A stretch of 64,000 nucleotides of DNA, taken from assembly GCA_948567375.1 (NCBI GenBank), contig OX419762.1, positions 44,497,034 through 44,561,033 on the forward strand, given 5' to 3'. Under the pieces are notes generated by a model, which was not told the DNA's origin, made no database searches, and was given only the letters and a program-made list of their open reading frames with translations. How positions within the stretch are numbered: position 1 is the first letter of the stretch; each line of letters opens with the position of its first letter. The translations under genes were made by a program, and so were the position numbers. The stretch is from Lunularia cruciata. Taxonomy: Eukaryota; Streptophyta; Marchantiopsida; Lunulariales; Lunulariaceae. Positions 11,700 through 24,697 of this stretch are shown here, piece after piece.

Positions 11700-13865
11700 G
11701 TCAATTTTGGAGGCCAAACAAATGAATTAGGCCTTGATGTAGATCCCCCAACAAAGAAAAGGCTAGCCATTCCTCCCCCCAAGTTTGTCTCATCAAGAGC
11801 TCTCCAATGATACCTCACCTATGCAATTTCAAGATTCTTACAAGAAGATTCCCTAAAGATTCTTTTTGATCAAAGATGGTTTGACCAACCAAATAGGATC
11901 AGAACCGAAATGTCACCCATGCATGAAACTAAACTAAAGGTAGAGCTCACTGACATGTCACCAATCCTTGTATCTAATCCAAGGGTGGAGCTTCCTTTAG
12001 GGAAGTCCCTTTGCTATATAATACATTCAAGGTGCTTCTTTGGGGCATCAGAGGTTGAGTGTGAAATTATGTGTTTCTTCTTTTGTGTTTCTCTTGAGAT
12101 CTCCTATCCTCAAAATATTACAAATCCACATTCTCTTAATTAATAGTATAGTGTATTGAAACTACTTATAAAATGCACATGCAATCCAATAAAAAATACA
12201 TAAGTAATTGGTGGAATTGTAAACAAGAAAATATGTGCACTAAATACCATCCAAGTATTCAATTTCACTTTAATTTGAACCTCTAATTTAAATGAAATTA
12301 ATCAATTTAATTTCTAACTATTATACCAAGAAAGAAAGAAAATAAAATAAATAAAAATTTAGTTTCACTTGATAGTAAGTAAAAATAATATCTTTGAGAA
12401 ATGGAACCTCAATAGAATGAAAGATATATTTATAAATATACATCATTAAAAATAAATAATTTATTTTGGAAAATTCTTAAGATATTATTTACTTTTCATG
12501 AATCAAATTACTACCAAATCAAATCTTACCAAAAAATAGAGAACAACCAATAATATTTTTGTCAAAGTGAAATGCTTTGCTCTATAAATATTTCTCTCAA
12601 TAAATTCATATCAAGTGACCCCAATTTGATCCATTGGTTACCTTCAATAGGTTTTTCCAAATCAAAAGATCTATCTACTAACAAACTTATTAGCGTATTA
12701 CTCATGAGCACATTTTAATCTACAATTTCTACATTTGTGTTTGTGGCGTTCCAATAATAGATATACTTGAAACAACTAAGGATGCCACCAAACACATTGG
12801 CATCTCCATGAGTTCAAAAAGATTTGGAGTTCAAATTGGTAACTTATAGGATACTTAATTATCAGTTTGATAAACTTTGTATATAATAGGGGTTTCAATA
12901 GTAAGAAAGATAGAACCTTATGGGTAGAAGGTGGATGCCTTAAAAATTTTGTGAGAACCTATAAAAAAAGACTAATGACTAAATACCACCATTAAAATTT
13001 TGATGGAATTTGGTTTTGAGCTAGGGTGGTTTCATTTATAGAGTTCAGGGGTTAGTTACGGGTAAAATTAGAGGAAGGATATTGATCAAAACACTAAAAA
13101 ACTTACATAGAAGAATTAAAAGAAAATTAGAAGGAGAAGAGGAGCTAAATGGATCAAGGCCAAGCACATCACTTGAGAAATTCAAACTTTCTCTCTCACA
13201 ATTTTAATTATTCAATGAATCCAAAGTTGAAATAATGGAATTGATTTCATTTCATGTGGATCATTGACATCTCAAATTGGAGCCGCCAGCCCTACTCATC
13301 TTGGACCCTAGTACTTTGCATTTAGTGCTCTTGGATTGTAGTTTGTAAAATTGTACCGGTGCTCTATCTTAGATTGGAGCTCTATTTGGGATTATAGTTT
13401 GAAAAATTGCACTAGTAGATATTATGAAGTACAAAAATTTGGATCTTTGTCCTAATCCAATATCAATTCAAGTCTTTGCATATCTCCTAAAGATTGCACT
13501 TTCCAACATCTGCTCAAGAAAATGGTTATATTTGCCTCTACTCCTTCTTTTGTTTCCATTGAGGCCAAAATAAAATTTGAAGATGAGAGGTTTTGTATAT
13601 GTCCTATCATTATGTGCAAACTTTAGATTATTTAGAAGATGAAGAGCATTTTGCATAAAGTATAGGGAGAATTTGCAAGAAACCAGTTTAGAAGAGCACT
13701 ACTTTCAACTTATTTGGCAATTATTTGGTATGACATGGAAAAGGCTTTCACTAGTCTATGATAGGAGATAAATTATATAAGAAATGTGCATGCTATATAA
13801 AATCATACAAAGATGCTTTGTGCGCCAGCCTAGCTTTCACCTAGGATGAACCTCTCATTGCTATT
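11700..13865. other. AT-rich sequence without recognisable genes
   Basis: Open frames are short and lack similarity to anything I know. Much of 12,130-12,600 is simple A/T-rich sequence. I see no repeat with clear borders. Confidence 0.4.
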
Positions 13866-13867
13866 AT

Positions 13868-14500
13868 TGTAACACACCAAGGACTAAGAAGGCAAAGAAC
13901 CAACACTCCATCACACTCCTCCAAGGCTAAGACTCCAAGGCACCTCCAACACTCAAGTATTGCTCACTAGTGAACTCAGTGAGAGAGAGATAGTTGCAAA
14001 TGAAAGGATCATGAATACCTCCTCATCCCTAGCTTATATATTTGTAAAAAATTTACACACCAAAGTTACTAATTGCCAAATTTACTCAAGTTACTAGGCT
14101 AAAAGTTAAATAAAGTCAAAAGATCTAAAGGAATATCTAAGCACATGGGAATAATCCCATGGATAGTTGATCTTATCCTCACCTACCATCTAAGTCAAGG
14201 ATTCCTTCACATTTGCTATCCTTGGATTATAGAAAAATCAGTACCAACAAGGCTTGTAGGTCCAACAGTCCTCAACTCTTCAAAGTCAAATAACTAGGAG
14301 CAATACCAAGTCAATACATTAGAAGACAAAATAGTGATGCTCACTCTTTTCTCTTCCTCTAGAATAGGGTCACCTTCATCTTAGCTAGGACTAACTCTAG
14401 ATAATCATGACTAATGTAAAACCTTAGCTAAACCAATTTAGATAATATCTCTCCAATACTTGGAATACCAAACTTGATATCTCTATAAAGTATACATGCA
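13868..14500 (-). repeat. Solo gypsy LTR, minus orientation
   Basis: The plus strand here is the reverse complement of the LTRs at 5585-6262 and 6592-7276. It starts near 13868 with TGTAACACACCAAGGA, contains CCTTGGAGT-type blocks as AAGACTCCAAGGCACCTCCA, TTGCAAATGAAAGGATCATG, a TATA-region counterpart near 14036, and ends near 14500 with the ACTTGGAATACCAAAC counterpart of the LTR start. No internal gypsy sequence flanks it, so it is probably a solo LTR. Confidence 0.7.
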
Positions 14501-14753
14501 TAAATGTATTAGAGCTTGGAATTGGAAGGACGAGCACACCAAAGAAGGACTCATTGAGAAGAAATTGAAAGGTGTTTGGGGGATCATAGATGATAAATTA
14601 AATCATCTTTGCCCCTATTTTATGATATTTGGCCATAGAGCAAAGATTGCTTCCTTGGCACTTGTAAGCATGGGAATTGGCATGGCCAAAGGAACAGGGC
14701 AACATGATGGGATGTTAAACTTGAAGAAGAGGAAGTTGACACTCCAAGTTTGA
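14496..14753 (+). pseudogene. Decayed coding segment, DDKLNxxCPxF family
   Basis: The frame contains KLKGVWGIIDDKLNHLCPYF followed by a basic stretch. The same motif arrangement appears on the minus strand at 30,918-31,145, as KGCRTVDDKLNRMCPHF. I suspect, at low confidence, the accessory DNA-binding protein of a Harbinger-type transposon (Myb/SANT-like), because PIF transposases are decayed nearby. I cannot prove this by eye. The frame has no convincing start and sits next to a solo LTR. Confidence 0.3.
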
Positions 14754-14835
14754 GAATCACTCAAGCATTTTCTTATACATTCCTCAAGTTGGATTTAATT
14801 CCTTTATTTGTCCCTTGTACTCAAGTATGTGCTCT

Positions 14836-14930
14836 CCTTGTGCTTTGTATGCACATACATGCACTACTATAAGACAATACATGTGCTTTGTATGCATGCA
14901 TGTGCACTACTATAAGACAATATGTGTTTG
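14836..14930 (+). repeat. Two tandem ~46-bp units
   Basis: The segment GTGCTTTGTATGCA...TGCACTACTATAAGACAATA occurs twice, starting near 14838 and 14883. It is a short local duplication in AT-rich DNA. Confidence 0.7.
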
Positions 14931-15305
14931 CCATTAGCTGCATGCAGCCATATGTACTTATAAGAGGAGCCCTCTAGCTCATATGTGCTTGTTTATTATT
15001 TAAAATAAATCTACTATGTTCAGGTGCCTCCCGTGATATCCTCATAAGCTGCCTCTAGCTCAATCCTCAACAAGTCTAGAGTTGTATGTGCCTCTACTAA
15101 CTCATCATTCTATGTATGAAGTTATAGAATATAGAAGATAGCATATCAAATTAGGTGAAAGAGATTAGTTGCAAAAAGGCATTTTAGATATTGAAAAATA
15201 CATGCAAACCATCCATTACTTGTTCATTTTTAGAATATTTATTATATGTGGTGAAATGACATAAAAACTTGAATATTACATCTAAAATATACTCTTACTC
15301 ACCCT

Positions 15306-15670
15306 CTACATATCATGCTCCTCACCCTCTTCCTCACCCTCATCTTGTGCATCATGGAATAGTACCTCTTCCTCTAATGAAACATTTGACTTGTCTCCAT
15401 TGCTCTCATATGATGCCTCATCCTCTCCCATAAAGCCTCTCTCAACAAAGAGATGAGTGAGAATCTGCCTCATATGAGTCACCTTGAATCTATGCCCATC
15501 AAGATCTAAATCTACCTTTGTAAGACTATTACCTTGGCCTTCATAATAGAAAACACTATCTCTACCCAATCATAGTCCTCTACACAAGGTTTCCTAAGTT
15601 TTGGCTTCACATTCAAAATGATCTATCCATGCACAAATTTAGGTCTCCTAGTTGGAACAAAGAAGGAACA
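15306..15670 (-). pseudogene. Unidentified decayed protein family, copy 1
   Basis: The minus-strand frame 15306-15569 reads DLDGHRFKVTHMRQILTHLF then VERGFMGEDEASYE and an acidic tail rich in Glu. Upstream in another frame FVPTRRPKFVHG is readable near 15,640. Both blocks have counterparts in the same order at 28,080-28,510 on the plus strand (LVPTKKYLAKQYV and FRFTFLGQILIHHFVERRYI). The two copies therefore descend from one coding sequence, probably carried by a mobile element. I do not recognise the family. Confidence 0.45.
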
Positions 15671-15679
15671 CATGATCTG

Positions 15680-16600
15680 AAAAAAGGCCAGAATCCTAGA
15701 TGTGCACATTGACTTGCAAAATACCTACCTGCTTTTTAATAAAAAATACTAAACCAATCCATCTCTAAAGTGTAAGGAACAGATCTCTTCTTATTGTGTT
15801 CTACCCCGTGGCAAAGCAAGTGCTTCATGAATCATACCAACACTCAAAAGTGAACTCCCTACTTCTGACTTTGGCCTTCTTTGTTTCTTGGTTCCAAGAT
15901 GAGACAAATTCTTTGCATAAATATATTGGAAACACAAACTTTCAAGAATGAACCACAAACTTACAAGATAAAGAACCAAAAATTAAGTGATTAATACACA
16001 ATTAAGAAAAAATAAATATATAACATATGAGCATGGTCTGACTGGTAGGAAGGTTTTAAAACATTCACAGTTTGCAAACATCCAAGAAACATAATCTAAC
16101 ACTCTTGGATATGCTGGCCAACACTAAATATGTGCTTGACTGTGCTGGTATTTGTTGGCAAAAGTTGTTTGCTTATGGGTATGCAACTGACGGTGCTCAT
16201 ATATGCTAGACTAAACCAGGTATGCATTGGTGTCTGCTAGAGTTTTAGTTGACTACATATGTATGGTATGTACTACTGAAGTGAAAAGGCATACAAACTT
16301 GGTGACAATTGTAGAGAAAAGCCACTATGCAGAAAAAAATCATAAAATAACCTATAGTAATAAATGAATACTACATAACTCATAGAACCTAACCAAATCA
16401 TGTAGCAAATGTCACAAGCTAGTCATATAGCGGATGCAAATGAAAAAATGCAAGTAATGGTCAAGTATTCTTATAGGAGGATGTGGGTATTCCTTGCTGA
16501 CAAGAATTTTCAGACCCCTTATGTCCAAGTCTATCTCCCAAACCCCTTGGACCACCTCCTTGATCTGATGTTTATCCATCTAACACCAATAGATGAATGT
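15680..16600. other. Unassigned AT-rich sequence
   Basis: I see no supportable gene. An open frame at 16409-16633 has no known motif. Small recurring TGTGCTGG/TATGC phrases occur near 16,120-16,230 but form no clear array. Confidence 0.4.
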
Positions 16601-16639
16601 TTAGCAATCTTGGAGGGTGTGGAAGTTTATTAACCAATA

Positions 16640-18200
16640 TCCCTTGTGGAAACTTTCTATGTTATCTTCATCCATCACTCGTAGATAGGAGAAAATTACT
16701 GCCATTGCTCGTTTTAAACTCTTGCCTTTGAAACTCCTACCACTTCACAGATATACACCCAGTTCTATGAGTGATATTCTAGAAATTTTCAACTATCTTC
16801 ATCCAGACCTCTATCACCTCCAAATGTTCAGACTCTCATGAATAGAAAATTTTCTGACTTTGGAAAGCTCTCAAAAACTTTCTCTTCTCATGTTTAAAAG
16901 ATAGCAATTCTAGATTCTCTCACCTTTGAAAAGCTCACATTCAAAAGATTCACAATTCTAGACTCTCTCACCTTTGAAAAACTCCCGCCCTTGAAATTTA
17001 TCTTCAAAAAGCTCTCAATCTTTGGCACTCTCTTCTCTCATATTTCAGATTCAAAACTTGTCCTCTCAAATTCAGAACCTGTCCTCTGATCTCACTTTTC
17101 TCCAAATAATTCTCCCAAAACCTCTCTTTCATCACCCAACCTGATTTAGATAAGTTCTCTCAAAAAATTATCTCTTTTCTCACTTGATTCACTCTAGCTT
17201 TGAAATGCCAAATATTTTAGACCTCAATCTCTTCCCTCCACCAAATTTCATCACTCAATAGTAATTTCTCTCTCCCAGTCCTCCCAGTCCTCCCAAACCT
17301 TGATTCCCTCTCTTTCCTCCATCCAATTCACTCTTTTGGCAATTTTTCTCCCAAACTTTCTTTCCTCCACCAATTTCTCCACTCCCAAACCTTGCCTTCT
17401 TTCAAACTTCTTTCCTCCACCAATTTGAATAAAATTGAAAATGTCATCTTTGATATATCAAATCAAATGTCTCACACTTGATCACATGTCATGCTCTCCA
17501 CTCAAACTTCCTCTCTTCCCTTGAAATTCCATTTTTTTAATGTTTATCAAACCCTCTCTTTGGATATTCAACTCTCCTCTTGAACTATCAAAGCCCTCTC
17601 TTCATGCACTAAACTCTCCTTTCCTAAACTTGAACTCTATCACTAAGGAATTGGTATGAGAGGGAATAAAGTCTGAATTCCATCCATTTCCCCATTCTCT
17701 ATATTTTATCAAAATTCTTTCCTTGGTCTCTCTTTTCTCCACCAATTTGAGTTCAATTGCAAATGTCACCCATGATATGTGAAATCAAATCAAATGTCTT
17801 GCACTTGGTCACATATCATGCTCTCCACTCAAACTTCCACTCTTTCCTTGGACTTTCAAAATTTGCCAAAAAACCATCAAATGTATGCCAAACCTTCTCT
17901 TTGTGCACTCAACCCTCCTCTCAAAATTTCAAGATGCTAAAAAATTATCAAAGAACTATGTCAAACTCCTCTCTTTGTGCACTCAACTCTCCTTTCATGA
18001 ACTTGAACTCTATCAAAATCCATGAAATAGCAATTAAGGACCCAGAGTCTCTAGTCTCTCTTCTTTCTCAATACAAAATCCTATAGAGGATTTTCCTTAG
18101 AGAATTTGCTCAAAATGGAAATATGAATCTCAAAAACCTGGATTTCTCTCAACCACTCAACACAACCCTTCTCAATGCATCTATTCAAATATCCATATTG
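16640..18200. repeat. Pyrimidine-rich low-complexity tract
   Basis: The plus strand is strongly enriched in C and T with recurring phrases such as CTCTCACCTTTGAAAA, CTTTCCTCCACCAATTT and CTCTTTGTGCACTCAAC. Several phrases repeat at irregular spacing; the block containing CCACTCAAACTTCC and ATGTCTTGCACTTG-like text near 17,470 recurs near 17,795. Open frames here are Ser/Leu/Phe-rich products of this composition, not genes. Confidence 0.7.
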
Positions 18201-19096
18201 TTTCTTGCTAAAAGTTGAATCCTCTCAAATGTACACATGATCAAAATCACAAGCCAATGACATCAACACCCAATGGATACCAACATACTTTATACTCCAT
18301 ATATGGACTTGTATTATTAAAGTGACTAAGATCCAACAATTCCATGCACCAATGCATGTGCATTTGGGTGCATAGCAATGTTTTCAAGCATAGCTTAGTG
18401 GAGACTCAATATAAAATACAAGAATTTTCAAAAAATGGAAAATTGTTTTATTTTATGTTATTAACAAACTTGTTATAACATTTATCATGGATTAAGAAGA
18501 TCATCTGATTGCCATTGGAGAGAAAGACAACATTGCACTCCCATACTTCTTGTCTCCTCTTTGCTTTGCTCAAGCGTCATTATAGGACCTTGGTATAAAC
18601 ATCTACCTCTGCCTCCTCTACAAAATCACCATCTTCCATGACCAAATATCTGCTCGGTTTAATAAAAGATTATGTAAAATAACACATACACTAATACATT
18701 TTAATATATATGCATTTCTTCTTGGATGTTTGAGTTGTATCCTTAATTCCCCAAGAAAATGCCAATGGGCTTTTGGCACTCCAAGACAATGTTCATTCAA
18801 TACTCTTGTTCTTGCCAGACATTTGTTAGAAAGGTGATTTTCTTTGGTTTGTGTCTACTTGAACAAGTGCACAAGATGGTTCATTGGAAAATAGCCCTAG
18901 TCATCAAGTAGATATTGATTCTAGTCAAACATGGTACATGCTTCTTCCTTATTCAAATCTGCATACAGGGGATATTTCTTCAAACACATCATATCATGAC
19001 AAAAACCAAGCATTTTTATAATCAATGTGAACACATAATTTATATATATAATAAAAGCTTCATTCAATACATCATAAGATACACATGTGTTGATAT

Positions 19097-19126
19097 CAAA
19101 GCTCAAAGCTCAAAGCTCAAAGCTCA
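19097..19126 (+). repeat. (CAAAGCT)n short tandem repeat
   Basis: About four head-to-tail copies of the heptamer CAAAGCT. It sits inside the decayed transposase, between the microsatellite and the catalytic region. Confidence 0.85.
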
Positions 19127-19160
19127 ACCCTCAATTAATTATTAAACATTCACTCAAATG

Positions 19161-19161
19161 A

Positions 19162-19223
<62 letters not shown>
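19161..19223. repeat. Compound (TA)n(TG)n microsatellite
   Basis: About 8 TA units run directly into about 23 TG units. It lies within the decayed minus-strand Harbinger transposase and separates its first catalytic block from the rest. Confidence 0.95.
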
Positions 19224-19224
<1 letters not shown>

Positions 19225-19654
19225 ATTGCTCCTACTTACCCTTGGTAAAGTGTATTATTCTTCTCTTGTTGTCATAGATGACTTGAAAATTGATGGAATA
19301 TAACCCTTTCAAATTGTAATATAATTTTGCATCTATGGTTGGTTGTTGTACTAAAGGAAACAAAGTATATTGACAAGACCTACGCATCTTGGGAACCCTT
19401 TGTAAGTAAATAAGGAGAAAATTCTAAGGCACTCTTCCTTGTCTAGCTAATCCATTTCCTTCTTGAGTATACAAATACATGCAGATATGAATCTCTTGGT
19501 GAATAAAATTGTGTATCCTACAATAATGCCACAAATATTAAGGCCCCTTGCTACACAAGTACTTTTGCATTATGCCCAAATCTATCTAGTACTATTGCCA
19601 CTTAGATCCATACAAGAGTTTGGTTTCTCCAATGTATTTTCCTAAAAATTGGGT

Positions 19655-22390
19655 TCACTTTTATAATATCTACAAGTGCATAGAATTATTCTAAGTCCAT
19701 GCAAGTTAGTTTTCTAAAGGTTCAAGCATCCAAATCTTGACAATACTTCAAAAAAATACCAAACACTAAGTAATGTGCAATTTGGGTAGTAGATACCTTT
19801 ACCAATTTAACAATTCCCACCACCTAAATAACATGTCTCAAGGGCTTTCATCACTATTCCATTCCTCCTTGAGGTTCCATTCATAACACATCTTTGCTCT
19901 AATACATCATTCAATCAATTTTACAATATTCCTACTCAATTTCAAATGACCCCTAATATGCAACATCCTACCCTCTCAACCTAATCACACATGCCTGATT
20001 ACACAAGCACTCATTTGATTACCTAAGAGTTTTTGATTTACACAATCACCAAAAGCTGCTCAAAACCTATCACAACTATAACATAAGCAATAAGCAAGGA
20101 AAACAAGCATATCACCCTTTGGAAGGAAGGAGAGAGGTGAGCATACTCATGAATTTTAATTTTGAATCACAAAAATCACATTTAATGTTTGTTTAATATT
20201 TATGGAGTCTTTGTCATCCATGAAAAGTCATGGATCACCTTTTGTCCCACAAAATTGCTCATTGAATATTGTTGGATGCTCATAAAATCACCTCTTTCTC
20301 CTCTAGCCCTACACATAAAAATCTATAAAATTTCTTATGGAGGAGGTCTATGGGTAGTTGTAAACTTACTGTTGAAAAACCCCTATTTATCAACATTGTG
20401 CTAACAACCATAAGATTGAGAACTAGGGAGCTGGTCTTATACAACAATCTAGAAGCACTCTTGCTATGCCCTCTAGAACTTGTTATCTTGGGATCTCATG
20501 CTATATACCCTATCCTATTCTTTGGACATCTTAAAATCAGTCTATGAACTTGTCTGGACTTTGTTTCTCCATGGTTCCATAAGCACCTGGTTATGAATCC
20601 TTACAATTTCCTTCTTTGGTTTGCATGTTGAAGGAACATTTCTACCACAATCTTCAAAGCATTGGAAATAGTGAGCAAAGCTTACTTTGGTGATCAATCT
20701 TGCTGATTGTTACCAAGATTGATTAGAGCAGATTGCTACCGCTCAATCAGAGCAGGTTTCAGATCTGTCTTAGGGTGCCAATCACGGTATCAATCTTGCT
20801 ATTGCGATTGGCACCCTAGGACTACTAATCTGCAGTAGTAGAGGATTCTTCCACCACAACTTCTTGTGAAGCCCAAAAATTCTCTTGCTCTCAAAATGGC
20901 AGGGAAGGAGAATTATAGCAATGCAAATGATCACTATTTTCCAAACTCATCATAGTCAATTTTTCCTTCTAGATCAACAATTAAATTGCTGATTCTGATA
21001 GAATCAGCAATTTACATTATAGTTCTTTGTGTAAGGAAGTAAAGGAACACTTCAAGAGTACCACAACTTTCAGCTCCATGACAAGACAATTTTTTTGGTT
21101 TTAAACCTCAGTTCTATCAAAGCTAAAGACCAATTGAGATTTTTGGATTTGATCTACATACCAACAAGCATACCAACAAGAGTACTTTCTTGCTTCTTTT
21201 TGGCTCATAGAAACTCATGCTAATATCAGTTGTAAGCATAGTATTATCAAGGAAGACTTGAGATTCACCTAAAAGAATGAACCTAGTTTTGCAACTAAGG
21301 CTTAAGCTACATGCTAGGGTTCAAGACTCTACAAAACGTCTTGAACAAACAATAGGGGTTTTAGAATTAAAGTTACAAAGCTTTGTATATTTTCTAAACT
21401 CTTTTATGAAGCCTATTGGCCCATAACCGAAAGGTGGTTATGGGCCGCTTGAAAAGCATAAGTAGAGCTCATACGGAGTTCTGCCCAAGTTCCTTATTTT
21501 CAATGAACTCCATAATATGTGGTTTGTAGGAAATAAAGGATATGGAGTTTAAATGGATACTCCATAAAACAGTAATTTCACTTAGGATTAGTAATGGATT
21601 GCTTGATTTGAATTTGAATTTGTCTCTAAACACAAGAAAAATGACCCAAGAGGTGATGGGGCTATCTCCGCTTCTTTGCTTTGCTTGAGCTTGAGCTCTC
21701 AATTCTGATTGTTGTGTGAGCTCTCCATTTCTTGATTGCTGTGTGAGCTCTCAATTTCTCAATTGTCACATTTATTGATTGTTGCATGAACTCTCCATTT
21801 GTCAATTATGATAATTGTAATCTTTGCTTACTGTTTGTTCTCCATTGCTCACATGCCTCTCCTTATCTTATCTTATGTAGAACCTTTCAATTCTCTTGTG
21901 AAAAGAGGGTTCTGATTGAATGTTAGTTTTAGTGTAAGTGCTTTATTGAGGAAATGACAAACTTCTTTTCTCTAGAGTACCATGTGAGGTATTTTACTTT
22001 GCCCTGTAGGTACCATTCAGAATAGCCTTAGAGCACCTTATCAATCATCCAAGTGTTATATCATCATCTTGCAAATCAAGCACAAGAGAGAACATCACAA
22101 TTGGATATTTGGAATGTCACAAGGCTGAGATTTGATCCTTTTAGAATATCACCATGAAGATTTGACTATTTTTGAGTTTGGTGAGAGTGACTATTTTTAT
22201 GAGCAATTAAGTACCTTTTAGTAGAGCATGTCATGGGGTAGTTCATGCCAAGAACTAAAAAGAAACTTAAAAAGATGTATACAATGGAATATATAAATAG
22301 ATATGGAGATTGAGGATGAGGATTACAAATGCTTACTATACTTAGAAAATGAAGAGAAGGTCAAGATACACTAGAATTGTTGCTCAAGTG
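19655..22390. other. Unassigned AT-rich sequence
   Basis: No protein similarity was recognised. Short internal repeats are visible: an inverted repeat of the AATCGC/TTGCTGATT kind around 20,690-20,830 (AGGGTGCCAATC ... GATTGGCACCCT), and repeated TGATTGTTGTGTGAGCTCTC phrases at 21,706-21,790. Confidence 0.4.
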
Positions 22391-22399
22391 GTGGGAGTA

Positions 22400-23630
22400 T
22401 GCACATTCCCATAGGTATCTAGAACTAAGAGCTACATATCTTCATAGCAAGGAATTTGTAATTAAGTAGTTTAAAGGTCTAGATGTGAGGTGTGATGTTG
22501 CATTCTAATAGTTGACTAGAATGGATGTTGAGTCTTTTTCCACATTAGTGGATCTTATAAAGGGTCATGAAGTATTTAAAAGAACCATAGGTGAGAGTAA
22601 ACATTTGTGTGGATCCAAGTAGCTATAACTCTTGATAGATTTGGGCATCACAAGCAATGGAGCTTGTATTGAAAGGGAGTTAAATATTTGGGGCATTACT
22701 ATTGGTTCAACCATAGCTTTTACCAACAAGTCATGTTAAATATTTTAAGCATATGTGAAGTCAAATAGCATGGCCAAAGCAAGATGAGATAAGAAGAATA
22801 CCTATAGTTTTTTCCTAGAAAGGTTTCCTTGGTTTTGTAGGTTTATAAAATGGAACATTGTTTCCTGTTGCAACTTGATCCAATGTAGATGGAGAAATAT
22901 ATTTCAGAAGGAAGTGCTCTTATCAAATAAAAAAGCAAGTGATTTTCAATGATAAAAGACAAACTATACATTTCATTAGAGGTAAGCAAGCATATAGATG
23001 TGAGTTATAATTCAAGTTGTGAGCAATGGATTTAATATAAATTTTAATTATTATGTAATTTTATTAATATGCAAGAATGCTTCGGTCATGTCACAACATG
23101 ACTTAACTAAAAAAGTCATCATTGTGGAATGATTTGAACCGCATGGAAGATTCCAACAGTTTTGAGGCAAGTGAATATTTCTTAGGTGATTTTGGTTATA
23201 TCCCAATACATCACCTAGTTCATACCTTCAAGCAAGCCCGGTGGGAGGACAAGCAAGAGTTCAATAAATATAAATATTTGGCAAAGACTAGTTGGATAAA
23301 CAAGCATTGTAAAGGAGTACTGAAAGCTAGATTTCATTCACTCTATGAGTTAAGAGTAAAGTTGAAAGATACAAGTAGAAATGCATATTTGTAGAAATGG
23401 GTTAGTGCTTGTATTATTTTACCCAAATTTTGTACAGACAGATCTATTGTTTGGCTATAAAATGATAGAGGTTTTACTTAGGAAACTCAACTAGATACAA
23501 AAAACCTTCAGAATGGAGTGGAACTTGACAGAGAAGAAAGCAAGTCAAGGTTGATGCAACAATGCCTTGCTTATGATCAAGAGGAAGAAGAACATGAACT
23601 TGTTATTCCAATATGAATAAATAATTTTTG
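22400..23630 (+). pseudogene. PIF/Harbinger transposase remnant (plus)
   Basis: On the plus strand TLVDLIKGHEVFKRTIGESK is readable near 22,535-22,600, followed by NGACIEREL. FVDGTLFPVAT-like sequence continues into VDGEIYFRRKCSYQ near 22,880, then VIFNDKRQTIHFIRGK. The clean frame 23,122-23,394 gives EASEYFLGDFGYIPIHHLVH and CKGVLKARFHSLYELRVKLK, the C-terminal DDE blocks. It matches the minus-strand copy at 18,480-19,650 block for block and is the better preserved of the two. It is broken by frameshifts and stops. I did not find terminal inverted repeats or a target-site duplication. Confidence 0.8.
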
Positions 23631-23639
23631 TTATGCACT

Positions 23640-24300
23640 TACTCCTTGAGTTGTTTAAACTTGAGTTAGTTTTCATGTAGCGCTCTATCTTGTTTGTGCT
23701 TGCACTACAAGTCTTTTGATGCTTGAGGAAGCCCCTAGATGGTGCACATTTTCCTTGAAAGATGCCACTTGAAGATGCTTCATTTCATGCCTCACAAAGG
23801 TGCCAATTGGCACCCCACCACTCTTGGACAATGCTATTCAACACTTGTTAATCCCAAACAGCACTTGTTAATGCCCATTGCCTATTGGAAGGCACTCGAT
23901 GTTGATGGAAGACATTGGTTGGTGCGCTGGGTAGTGGAAGCAGCTGGTTGACACCCATTGTCTCTTGGGACAGCTGGGTAGGCACCAATTGGCAATGTGT
24001 TGTGCCGTTGTCGGGGAATTTGTTTGGCCTCGAGAGTGCACCGGGCACCTGGCTGCTTGTGCTTAGTTTGTCCTCGGCTTTCCCAAAACTGGCTAGCTCA
24101 CACGGTTTCAGCTATGGTTTTGGGACCTGACGGTTCCTAGGAGAGGCTGGAATTTTATTTTTAGGATCAACAACTAGTATTCTATTCAGCTCAACCAAGC
24201 CAGACTACTGAGTCGAACCTTTCATATAGACGGACTAAGAGCTCCTAAAATGGAGCTTCCACAACGCTAGTCACAAGTCAAACACACCATCATCTCAGCT
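23640..24300. other. Region with TTGGTGCC-type phrases
   Basis: It contains repeated TTGGCACC/GGTGCCAA words and CCATTG phrases (for example GGTGCCAATTGGCACC near 23,800). It resembles parts of 27,670-27,980 and 29,400-30,030, so these may be fragments of one diverged repeat. The short open frames on both strands have no recognisable product. Confidence 0.35.
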
Positions 24301-24611
24301 CTACTAGACTTGCAAAATTTTCTTTCCTGTCTAGCCTTCTCTCTCTTGTAAGGTCATTCATTCTCTTGCAAAGAAACCCATTTTCTGCCCTACATTCTCA
24401 AGGCCTTGTTTTCTTGCAAAAATTTCTCTCCTCTACCCTGCACTCCTTCAAGGCATACTCCATGTCATTTGTTCATCTGGCCACTGTCATGCTCAATAGC
24501 ACTTTCAAAAGTTTCTCTCTCCTTCTGTCACAAACCAAGGCCAAGCAACCTTTGAAAATTCTCTTCATTAATTCACTCTTGTCCAGACCAAGCCCTAGAG
24601 ACTCTCGCTCC

Positions 24612-24697
24612 TTCACTTTGAACAGTCTCTCATTCACTTTGTCCAATCTCTCATTTACTCTGCCCAGTCTCTCATTCACTCTGCCCAGTCTCTCCTT
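24612..24697 (+). repeat. Four tandem 21-bp units
   Basis: Variants of TTCACTCTGCCCAGTCTCTCA occur four times head to tail. The period is a multiple of three, so the open frame through it shows a heptad, FTLPSLS. Confidence 0.85.

Larger units (their letters stand above)
18480..19650 (-). pseudogene. PIF/Harbinger transposase remnant (minus)
   Basis: Read from 19,650 downwards on the minus strand. LDRFGHNAK is followed by GTLFPLVQQPTIDAKLYYNL and INFQVIYDNKRRIIHFTKG near 19,350-19,240, then a (TA)(TG) microsatellite. After it come CHDMMCLKKYPLYADLN near 19,000, YFPMNHLVHLFK near 18,890, and NEHCLGVPKAHWHFLGELR then CVILHNLLL near 18,790-18,660. This is the block order of DDE-type Harbinger (DDE_Tnp_4) transposases, which cut and paste DNA elements. 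Stops and frameshifts, and a microsatellite in the middle, make it dead. Terminal inverted repeats were not found. Confidence 0.78.
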
